Shown here: positions 54,831 to 64,000 of the stretch, in pieces
Position numbering within the stretch: the first letter of the stretch is position 1
Layout of the letters: each line of letters opens with the position of its first letter
Made by a program: the position numbers and the translations under genes
Notes under the pieces: model-generated
What the model saw: the letters and a program-made list of their open reading frames with translations, nothing else
Told to the model about the DNA's origin: nothing
The model's database searches: none
NCBI GenBank assembly: GCA_025667525.1
Contig: CM046882.1
Location: 548,836,630 to 548,900,629 of the forward strand
DNA: 64,000 nucleotides
Reading direction: 5' to 3'
Origin: Glebionis coronaria
Lineage: Eukaryota > Streptophyta > Magnoliopsida > Asterales > Asteraceae

Positions 54831-56800
54831 ATGACATCAAGAATGAAAGTGTCATGAAGCAAACGTGACAGATCTCACTGAGTGTGTTTTACCTGCCTCG
54901 CGCAGAACGAATCTTGTGTATCCAAACGCGATTAATACGCCGGTGTTGGTACTGAAATTCTTGTGGCCTGATTAATATATGGCAAAACAAAATGGATATA
55001 CCCCTTGGAGGGCACCCTGAATTTCTTAGGGCAGTTTCAGAAATAGGCGTGAGTCATGTGTCTTGACTCGTGTCTTGACATGTGTCGTCAGGAAGCATAC
55101 ATGAGACATGTGTCTCGAGGTGTGAAACGAATAAAAATGAAACTCTTAGGTTATCATGCCAAATTGACGGATCGTTTGGACTGCTCACCCTTTGTATTTC
55201 TGATCACGTCTGTGACCGGTGTTCGGTTGTGATTGCTAGGATAGTTATTGTCACAGTAGTAGTTACTATCGTCTTGTCTGTAAGTTCCATGATGGTCATT
55301 GTCATGACGGTGATTCATGTAACTATTCAGCTGAGTGGCCGGCTGGTACCGGTTCTCACTCATTTGACTGAAAAGACAATTGATTGATGTGTGACAAATA
55401 ACTAAAAGGTAGGGACATGGATTGTGATGGAAATCGTCTGGTGGTGAAGCATCTTCTCGTCCGATCGCTTTGATCTAAAACCTTTGTCTTCGTATTGTAG
55501 AATCTCCAGGTTGTTAACAGCATCAGCATCTCGTAGCATCTCTAGATAATCAGCAGCATTAACATTTAGTAACATCTCCAAGTTATGAGCGGCATCAGCA
55601 TCTGGTAGTATATCAGTAAGTGAAATACGCCTGAGATGATTGAGACTCGACTAGCGAATACTCATGGAGTATTGTGAGTGAATACACATGGATTACGGTA
55701 CATGTAATACACATGGGATATGGTACATAGAGTACACGTGGAATACGGTACATGGAGTGTACATGGAATGCATATGAAATGATCGGTATGGGGTCGATCA
55801 TCTGACATGATTTTAAAGGAAAATAATTGGTTAAACGGTTAGAAAACCGAACTGGAATGAGCATCATGATAGCCTGGCAATTCCAGCATAGACATCATTT
55901 GGTTGCATAGAGAAAACGCTAAAAGTGTGGTTAACGAAATTCAACGATGATTTGCATGGAAGCATGATTAATGAAAGCCGACCATGATTATCATGAAAGC
56001 ATGATTAAATGAAATCTATCAATATCTTGCATGAAAGAATAATCAAAATAAGAGACGTAAGACATAATTTGCATAAAGACGAAATTGTCATGGAGAAGCA
56101 TGGAACAAAATTTACATGGAGGATTATAAAACATAATCAGCATGAAAACGAAGTTAACCATGATAGTATGAAACATACTTGACATAAAGAACATCGCAAT
56201 TACTGATGGGACATGAAAAAAATTTATGGCTGTAATGAAATGAAATCTGAAAAAAAAAATTGCCGGTGTGGACAACCCTGGGTCGGTTCACAAAAAAAAA
56301 TTGACATGAGTAAGGATGAACGCCTATGGGTCAGTTCATCAAAACAAAATTGACATGGCAAGGGTGAACGCCTATGGGTCGGTTCACCAAAACAAAATTC
56401 GAATGAAAAGCACATGCGAATAAATATGGCCAGTCATATACCAACCATTACTTAGTCAAAATACCTGCTACAATAATACATGAAAATAAATAAGTGAAAA
56501 TTAACTGTCAAAGCTTAACAGAAAAAAAAATTATGTGACCAATTATGAACTACTGGGTTTCAGTCCACAATAGCCACAGTCCTCAAGGAACTTCATGCAT
56601 AAAACAATGACATGCAACTAAATATGGATGACGGTTGTTCAATCCATATTAGTAAAAATAATTTCAAGGAAAACATCATGGTTAGAACATCAAGGTGCTG
56701 AAAATATCAATACGTGGAATAACAATCGATGGCATAGGAAGCTCTTGGTGACTACCCACTAGTCACAGGTCGAGTTTTAGAGCCTACAGGTCGAAACCTT
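54831..56800 (-). other. gypsy 5' internal region (gag area), decayed
   Basis: Gag would be expected here, but no zinc knuckle or gag motif could be read with confidence. Degenerate repeats are present: 'cagcatcagcatc' units (55500-55620), 'tacacatgga.tacggtacat' units (55675-55770) and three ~60-bp units with 'gaacgcctatgggtcggttca' (about 56265-56400). Confidence 0.4.
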
Positions 56801-56818
56801 GGGCTCTGATACCATAAT

Positions 56819-59732
56819 TGTAACACCCCACTTTGATAAGTGGACCATTACGCGTATTTATGACGTGTCATCAAAGCATGCAAGGTAATATGTACTAAAA
56901 CATACATGACCAAAAGGTAAGACCGGAATGAAACATAGTTTCCCAAACATAAGCCCAAAACATAAATAAAGTAAATGAAATGAGAAGGACAAAACATGTG
57001 TCCAACCAAGCATAAGTATAAGAAGGCAAAAGGAGAAGAAGTCTAAGGCAACTTCCATCCTATGCACGTCCTCCAAATGCTCAAGTCTGTCCATGGGTAC
57101 CTGCCGTTTTGGGACATGGAAAGGAAAATAACGGTTGAGCAAAATGCTCAGTGAACGGATATATGACATAGTATGAATGACTGAATCATAAATACAACTG
57201 AAAAACAGCGAAAATGTAAAAGTCCTGGAAACCTGGAACATGTTTATAAAACTGGTTTTATAGTTTGAAAAGACTTATGTTTTTATATGAAAACTGTATT
57301 AATTAGCCAGTAGCCTATATAGGTCATGAGGTTCCACCGTGCATGAATACTTGGAGGGGAGACCTCATCATGCAATTATAAGGGTTGCCTCTAATTAATT
57401 AGTTTTGGTAGGAGGGATCAACTCCTTGTGAAGGATGCAAGGCACACATCGCATTCACCATGAAAATCATGTAAAAAATGTAACTATGATACACCCATAC
57501 GCCTCACATGATAATATAATATATATGGCCAAAACTGAAAAGGGACGCCATGAGCAATCACTCCGCCGTGGGGAAGTCATTACACTGGTGCCTCTAGTGT
57601 TATGGTTATGATACCTCCATAACTAGGTGACATTGGTCATGCATGTATATATGGCTTAGGCATTTAGACTGTCATAAGTAATCAAACATATAAAACATAT
57701 ACTTAGGAAAACAGTTGGCTGCAAACGGGAAATCCTAATAAGGAAAAAATGTCCATACTGAAGGACGGGAATCCGTACCTTGTGTCCAGTGAACGAGGAA
57801 AGACGAAAGGATGAATAGTCCTACTCCGATCTCACTAATGCTACATAAATAAGGGACATGTATAAGTTGTCTAATTACTAAGTACGTTACTGGTTATAGC
57901 ATGTTCTTAGCTTGTTTTATATGTTCTTGTCTTTTTTTACTGTTTTAAATGTTATAATGTGTTAATTCATGCATTTCATGTATTTTGATTAAGTATTATC
58001 TTGTATTCTTGTATTATTAGACTTGTTGTGTAATAATAAGTAACTTTCTAAAAATATCAGGTTTCCTAAAATAGAAAGTTTACAAAAATAGAAAGTTTCC
58101 AAAAATAGACCAGTTTCTAAAAATAGAAAGTTTCCAAAAATAGTAAGTTTCCTGAAATAGAAAGTTTTCGTATTTAGAAATAAGCTGGATTAATAAGCTA
58201 ATAATATAAGCTTAGGTTTACTGGTTAAAAATCATAAGTCATGTAATTAATAGTATAGTTTATTAATAATGTCATGATAATTTATAAACTATAGGTTATA
58301 TGATTAAATTAATAAGCCATGATTTAATTTAACTAAGACATATAGAATACTTAGGTTAATCATGTATTAATAATTTATTAATTATAACCTAAGTCATGAT
58401 TTATTAATTAATTATAAGTCCATGTTTTAATAACTAATTAATAACTATAGTCTAAATTAAATGGTAAAATACTTAGGTTAAAAACACGTATCATTTATTA
58501 AAATAAATATAACCTAAGCCCATGATTAGATTAAATTAATTATTAGTCATGTTAAATTAATTTAGTTTTTCCTTGTAAAAATATACCTTGTAAAAATATC
58601 TCGTGACTGAACCCATGTTTTAATATAAACCTAACCGTGAACCGGACCAACATAGCCCGACAGTGGCTAACCCGGTCTAGCCGGTCGCCACTATCGTGGC
58701 TTGGCTAGCCACTGCTGGACCAAACTCACCACCGGTTGTAGCCGGTGGTTCCCCTGGCTTGCATTCCCCCTGCTTGACCCAAAACAGCCACCGGCTGATG
58801 CCGGTGGTGTTGTTGCTGTTCCGCCGAGACCCAAACACACCAAACGGCACCCCTACGCGAGTTGGGGTCCGTTGTTCCCTGCTGCCGAACCACAAAGACA
58901 CCACACTGAGACCTTGGGGTCTCGGTTGTTGGTGATCGCAAGGCCACCGAGAGCTTGGCTCTCGGTTGTGCGTGTCGGCCGAACAAACCCCACCAAAACC
59001 CCCCTCATTCATGTTTTCTTGATTAGTTTTACATGTTTTTAATTATGTTTTTAATATTAGTTACATGAACATAATTAAAGAAAATAAAATCAAAGATGAA
59101 AGTTTTTGATGATACAGAACACGTGACTAGAGAGGAACTATGAACACGAACACGATCCACCCGAATTCAAAGATCAAAATCAACAAACACTTTGGTGCAC
59201 CTTGTAGCCGGCGGCAAGAGAGGAGAAGGGAGGAGCTAGGGTTTTTAATTTCTAATAATTCTGTAGAATGAATGTTCTATGTTTTTAATTCCCTTAGTTA
59301 ACAAAACAAATGGGCTTGGGCCCCCTCTTGCTCTTGTGTCCGCGGCTACATAAGGCACATAAGGTCTTACCGGGCTTAGTTCGTGTTTAACTATTTTACA
59401 TGTTCATTCGTGTTATTAAATGTTCGTATTGGTTCGTGTTTTAATATTCATGATATATATTATACGTAATACTTGTTTATCATGTAATAATATATAATAC
59501 GTAGTTAACGTGTTCGTGTTTTAATGTTCGTGATCATATGCTCGTGATTAAAATTATTATGATTATTAATTATCGTGTATTACCACGTACTTAATCATTA
59601 TCGTGCACTAACACGTACGTAGCTTCTGAATTTAATATTCGTGACACGTGTTCATGACATAAAAGGAAAGTTTTAGTTGATTCATATGTTTACGTAATGT
59701 ACTTTTCATTGTATTTATATGCGGGTTTTACA
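56819..59732 (-). repeat. 5' LTR of the gypsy element (full-length form)
   Basis: 2914 bp. The extra middle part includes short tandem repeats 'aaaaatagaaagtttcc' (about 58050-58170), an AT-rich zone with repeated 'aacctaagtcatg' motifs (58200-58560), and a GC-richer block (58640-58990) with repeated 'gccggtgg'. The block contains an open minus-strand frame of 111 codons with no recognised domain. Tekay-type LTRs of about 3 kb are normal, which favours deletion in the other LTR. Confidence 0.88.
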
Positions 59733-60626
59733 GCATTGCCATAGGAATACTCATGATCCCTATTGATCTTCCTGGGACGCCGTTTAGAAGAGGGATTAAT
59801 GCTGCCAACTTTAAAAGAAAAGAACTTTTAGCCATTGTCAAACAAAGGAAAACTGATTTTGGCTGATGGGTAAGAAACACCGACTCAAGATATTTTGTCA
59901 CATATGCTTCTACATACCGATGAAGATGGGAAGTTTATGGCGGAATAGATGTTGCTGACAAGATCCTAGGTTTGTTGATTGTTGGACATGACACTGCAAG
60001 CTTAGCCTGTGCTTTTATTGTTATGTATCTTGCGGAGCTTCCTGAGGTCTATTATGGAGTCTACAAAGGTATGATAACCCAAAGCCATATTAAGGGCACA
60101 TGTAGTTTATCACGTAACCATATTAATCTATTTGTAAACTATGTAGAACAAATGGAAGTTGCAAAATCTAAAGCACCAGGGGAGCTATTAAACTGGGAGG
60201 ATCTATCAAAGATGAAGTACTCATGGAATGTTGCGTGTGAAGTTCTTAGATTAGCACCACCACTCCAAGGTGATTTTAGAGAAGCCATAACTGACTTCAT
60301 TTACAATGGCTATTCTATCCCCAAGGGTTGGAAGGTATAGTAATTCACTTCTACATAAATTTATTAACAAGAAAATGTCATATCAAGCAGAGGCGGACTC
60401 ATAATTTATTATAGGGTTGCACAAACTTTTTTCTATGATTATTAGCACAAATTTATTAAAGTTGTTTTATATTACGTAAAAACGGGTGTTGCACGTATCG
60501 AGAAAATACCTATTTCATAAAAATTTACCTCTCATGACCTAAAAATCGGGTGTGACTCGTGCCACACCCGGCTCCCATGTACGTACGCCCCTTATATCAA
60601 GTAGATACATTTTATGCGAATTGTTA

Positions 60627-60782
60627 GAGCATCTCCAATAGGTAAACTTGCAGTACCTTTTTATCTTTAGAAGAAGTCTTTTGAGATGGGTTTTTTGCAT
60701 AGGAGGAAAAACTTTCTAGAAAGTTTTTAAGAAAATTAAAAGTCGCGCATTAAAATGGTGACTTTTTGCATTAGAGATGCTC
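60627..60782. mobile_element. Tourist-like (PIF/Harbinger) MITE in pseudogene intron 2
   Basis: 156 bp. Ends GAGCATCTCCAATAG and (inverted) GAGCATCTCTAATGC, flanked by the 3-bp duplication TTA (60624-60626, 60783-60785). GAGCATCTCCAA ends with TTA/TAA duplications are the familiar Tourist form in plants. Absent from intron 2 of the intact gene. Confidence 0.85.
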
Positions 60783-61269
60783 TTACATTCGTCACACGAG
60801 CATATATGATTTGAATTTAATAATTTTCTACTAAACATAACGTACATTATTCACATTATGGTCCAATTACAGTATAACTATGTTGCTAACGAGAGCTTTA
60901 CATGTTTTTCATTGCCTGTATAGTTATACTGGAGTGCAAACTCAACCCATAAGAACCTTGAGTTCTTTCCTGAGCCCTAAAAATTCGACCCATCAAGATT
61001 TGAAGGCAGTGGACCGGCACCTTACACGTTTGTGCCATTGGGAGGAAGACCGCGTATCTGTCATGGAAAAGAGTATACTCGGCGAGAAATACTTGTGTTC
61101 AAGCATCATCTAGTCATGAAGTTTAAGTGGGAGAAAATCATTCCTGATGAACAAATTGTCGTAAACCCGCTGCCTAGCCCAGCAAAGGGTCTTCCTATTC
61201 GTCTTTAGCATAAACCTTGAAAAGGTCTGGTGTCATTGTATGGAACAAAGATTTGTGTTTGGTGCATAA

Positions 61270-62404
61270 TCTATATCTATTAGAAACTAATTCAACTTAC
61301 AAAGAAATGTACACGTATATGCATAATGTACACGTATATAAATATAATTAGAAACTAATTCACACATAATTTAATACTAATAATTAAAACAAATTAATAC
61401 ATATTTTAATACTCATTATTCAAACTAATTAATACATAATTTAATACTCATATTAAAACTACTTAATACATACTAGTAATAGTTAATACACTAAAACAAA
61501 TTTAATACACCACATTACTTTAGAAATACTATTATGTATTTACATGGTACAACAATTAAAATAATATGTATCTACAAGACATATTGTCTACCTAAAATGA
61601 TAAGGTTCAACCGGAAACCGTTGTCACAGTCGGTTCAACTAGCCAATAAAAACCGTCAGAAGACGAACCGGAGAGGACCCATCGAAATTGATAAAAACGG
61701 AATCATTAAATTATATTGTACTACTTTTTTGAACAACACACAAATCTTTACTACTTATATAAGATATTACACTCCCCCTCTCCAAAATTTTGAAATAGTA
61801 CAATGTTACAAGGTTTTGGTACAAACCTTTACAACACAAAAATTTCATATAAATTCATTTTTTAATTAATTGATGGGCAATACACATTAAATGACAAAAT
61901 TAATATTATACAAATTAATATGATTATTGTTATAAATTCTAATTTTTTAGATACAATTATTTAAATTGTTTGCTAATGTAAGTTTAATATCAAATTTATG
62001 TGTTTGATTTTGAACCATTTTTTTATAAATTTGAATTTTTGAAGACATATATTGTCTATGTATATAAATTTAGTGAAATACTTATCATTTTGCTAATTAA
62101 TTCGATTAAATCATACACATTAAAGTAGAAAGATTTTAAGGTTATTATAATGTATGAAAATATGTATACATATAAATTAAGAAGATTTTTTATATTTATA
62201 GGTTATATAATATTGCGATGTTACATAGATTTGCAAATACCTTTCACCATATATCATCACAATAGTATGAAATGGTTTATTATTGCTCAAATTATTTCAA
62301 CTTAAAGCTATCGTCATTATCTATAAATACAACTATAAAACATTGCACTTGCAGAATTTTAGATTTAGAATACCCGCAGCCACAACGCGTGGGTACCATG
62401 CTAG
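61270..62404 (+). mobile_element. Non-autonomous Helitron
   Basis: 1135 bp. It begins TCTATATC and ends with a GC-rich hairpin-like segment (ACCCGC...GCGTGGGT, about 62371-62393), a short spacer and CTAG. It sits exactly between A (61269) and T (62405) with no target duplication, the classic Helitron rule. The related sequence downstream of the intact gene has A|T joined at 7491/7492 with the same flanks (GTATA-A / TAAGTTTAT), so the empty site is available. The interior is AT-rich with 'aattaatacata' repeats and no Rep/helicase, so it is non-autonomous. Confidence 0.88.
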
Positions 62405-62727
62405 TAAGTTTATAATTTGTTTACAACATGCCACTAATTTTTTGTTTGTGTTTTGTTTGAGATCCTACGGGTGTTATATCCCTTTTCTTGTATTCTTATA
62501 TGATTCAATAATCATGTTCGTTCTTTTATTTTAGATAAACGTTTAATGCACCTCAATATATGAGACTTGTATAACCTTAGTTACTGAAATAAAAAAATAA
62601 AAAAGAGATTAGAAAGTTAAAAAGTAGAATAAGTAATTAGTAAATGTATATGAAATGTTTTTGTATAACAAAATACTTTGTTTTTTTTTTACTTGAGAAA
62701 TTACTAATACTTGAAGTCTTAAACTAC
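62405..62727. other. 3' flank of the second CYP716A copy
   Basis: Co-linear with 7492-7785 with small indels (for example an extra ~35 bases around 62495-62530). This marks the far end of the recognisable duplication. Confidence 0.75.
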
Positions 62728-62730
62728 TAA

Positions 62731-63274
62731 GAGGATGTTTGGTAAAGTGAATGGAAAGGTAAAGAATGGAATCAGTAGCATTATTAGTGTTTGTTTGTGT
62801 CATAGAATGAGAAAAGAGAATAAAAATGAATTCTCTTTCCATTTTATGGATTTTATAAAAAAAAAAGAGGAGAATGCTTGAGAAACAATTTTTAGGAGTG
62901 TGCCTATTCCTCCGTTAAATTCATGGGGAATGCAACTTCAATTTGCAAAGGCCGGGTAAGAACCGCATCCACGTGCATGGCACATTTAACAAAAAAACAC
63001 ACAAGACTCAGTGAAACAATAAACTAATTTCTATATACCGATTGCAATTCTTCTTCACAAAACATAAACTTTTTATTAACCAAATTAAATGTTTTGTTAT
63101 GTAATTTAACCTGCTCTTGGTCTTCAATGTTGTTTGTTGCCATTATAAATGCTTCTCATTGCTGTTTTTGGGACTTCAAGTCAGATGAATTCTTTAATCG
63201 ATTTGACTTTTCTTTGTCATTTCATCCTTTACTGCATTTCCATTCTTTGTGATTCAAACGTACCAAACGTGCCC
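62731..63274. mobile_element. PIF/Harbinger-like MITE
   Basis: 544 bp. Left end GAGGATGTTTGGTA, right end inverted GGGCACGTTTGGTA, flanked by TAA on both sides (62728-62730, 63275-63277). The sub-terminal parts 'agtgaatggaaagg' and 'ccattctttgtgattc' are partly complementary. No coding capacity. It marks the end of the duplicated CYP716A flank. Confidence 0.7.
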
Positions 63275-63361
63275 TAAGTGATTAAACTTTGACAAAGGTG
63301 AGGACCGGATGTAACAAGGGGCACAAGTGTCTTGCCGCACGGGCAGGAGACTAAGGTAGTA

Positions 63362-63613
63362 GGTGTGTTTGCCATGAAGTGATGGTGGAGTTTTTCGGGA
63401 CAGTAAGTAGGAGCATTTTGATATTAAATTATTGTTTGGTAGAGGAATCGCGAGCGTTTTGATTTATGTTGATCGTTTGTCAAGTAAATAGTAAGCGGTT
63501 ATTTTTTAAAAAGACTAATTTTCCAATGTTTATTAAGAAGTTGTGACAATGAGCAATATATTAGAACTTATTGCTACTGCTTATAGTTAATGTTCATTTC
63601 AACAAACACATCC
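63362..63613. mobile_element. Small TIR element (MITE), family uncertain
   Basis: 252 bp with ends GGTGTGTTTG and (inverted) GGATGTGTTTG, flanked by TA on both sides. Short inverted repeats only and an AT-rich interior. The two-base duplication may be chance. Confidence 0.4.
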
Positions 63614-63615
63614 TA

Positions 63616-64000
63616 GTCACCCGAGTCATACTGCCACCAGTCTAACTAATTAATTAAAGTAACCGAGCTTCAATTAAAATGGACTTACACAGACCACTTG
63701 GCCCATTTCACATTCTTGCAATTATCACCCATGCATTTTATTTCACATTCTTGCAATTATCATAACCTTATCAATATTATGCTTAAGATGAGTATGTTAG
63801 TAAAGGGGGAAATTGTCAAAATACACCAAATACTCATCGTAATGTAGTGTACGAAACTACCGAGTGTTCATGTAAATGGTGTGTGTTATGTTATCTTACA
63901 TATAGTTTTAATCAGAGACGAAACTAGGACGAAATATAATCGGATGTACAAATTTTTTTAACCATAATATAACACATGTAAAAAATGAATTAACACGAAG
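63616..64000. other. Intergenic to the window edge
   Basis: AT-rich. A 22-base direct duplication 'tttcacattcttgcaattat' occurs at about 63707 and 63742. No gene recognised. Confidence 0.4.

Larger units (their letters stand above)
51565..59732 (-). mobile_element. Ty3/gypsy retrotransposon (Tekay-like), degenerate, inside CYP716A exon 1
   Basis: On the plus strand the left LTR is 51565-52612 and the right LTR 56819-59732, both starting TGTAACACCCC and ending GGGTTTTACA. The target duplication is GCGTT / GCATT (one change). Orientation is minus: the initiator-Met primer site TGGTATCAGAGCCC lies at 56814-56801 and the polypurine tract TTTTTGGGGGGAAGAG at 52629-52614. Interior coding relics on the minus strand fit a chromovirus. 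The right LTR is ~1.9 kb longer than the left, so the left has a large deletion or the right an insertion. LTR divergence is visible on every line, so the insertion is old. Confidence 0.92.
50959..61208 (+). pseudogene. CYP716A-like: CYP716A-type P450, second copy, split by a gypsy element
   Basis: Exon 1 is 50959-51564 plus 59738-60068, exon 2 is 60147-60334 and exon 3 is 60924-61208, co-linear with the intact gene. The N-terminus is nearly the same ([13 protein letters not shown] kept). Exon 1 is cut after VRYLSMSV by an 8.2-kb retrotransposon. Further damage: about ten bases around the insertion are missing relative to copy 1; an extra base near 59850 and a lost base near 59946 shift the frame; the I-helix motif is VGHDTAS; a TAA replaces a Gln codon near 60979; the haem loop reads [11 protein letters not shown] instead of [10 protein letters not shown]; and the C-terminus ends early. 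Intron 2 is enlarged to 589 bases by a MITE and other sequence. It is non-functional, though its 5' part could still be transcribed. Confidence 0.93.

Noticed and set aside
54254..56415. Minus-strand ORFs as separate host genes
   Set aside because: One carries gypsy RT relics, and the others sit between the same LTRs with tandem-repeat sequence and no domains.
58677..59042. Overlapping open frames of 79-113 codons on both strands
   Set aside because: They lie in a GC-rich block of the gypsy LTR, where frames stay open on several strands by composition. No domain recognised.

Overview
The window is plant nuclear DNA, from a eudicot and probably a member of the Asteraceae. The host content is a duplicated cytochrome P450 gene of the CYP716A type (triterpene oxidation) with two introns. 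Almost everything else is transposable elements. The Asteraceae placement is inferred from the style of the retroelement proteins: the LINE C-terminus, the cysteine-rich protein of the non-autonomous gypsy element and the extra gene of the large copia element. No species can be named from sequence alone.

Layout. 1-5.7 kb: decayed repeats, namely a gypsy gag scrap, a LINE 3' end and two fold-back elements with a palindromic ATCATATATGAT array. 5.80-7.45 kb: an intact three-exon CYP716A gene. 7.86-8.41 kb: two tRNA-derived SINEs. 8.41-15.66 kb: an old Ty1/copia element (+), defective, carrying two hAT-type MITEs in its pol gene and itself inserted into the head of the second SINE. 16.96-24.56 kb: a non-autonomous Ty3/gypsy-like LARD with 1.8-kb LTRs and one cysteine-rich ORF. 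26.6-38.8 kb: a young, apparently intact 12.2-kb Ty1/copia element of SIRE/Maximus type (- strand), with gag, pol and an extra two-exon gene that seems to have its own promoter. 39.5-45.1 kb: hAT MITEs, another fold-back element and a ~3-kb element with terminal inverted repeats. 45.35-47.92 kb: a Mutator-like element (MULE) with 9-bp target duplications, an internally deleted transposase gene and a convergent GRF zinc-finger ORF. 48.7-49.5 kb: a small TRIM-like element. 50.96-61.21 kb: a second CYP716A copy, dead, split in exon 1 by an ~8.2-kb degenerate Ty3/gypsy element (- strand) and carrying frameshifts, stops and a MITE in intron 2. 61.27-62.40 kb: a non-autonomous Helitron in the 3' flank of the dead copy, with the empty site preserved beside the intact copy. 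62.7-63.6 kb: further MITEs.

How it fits together. A CYP716A gene and its 3' flank were duplicated. One copy stayed intact and the other was destroyed, and the intervening ~43 kb filled with nested elements. Element boundaries are called from TG..CA ends, primer-binding sites, polypurine tracts, inverted repeats and target-site duplications read directly in the sequence. Family assignments rest on recognised motifs, not on database searches.
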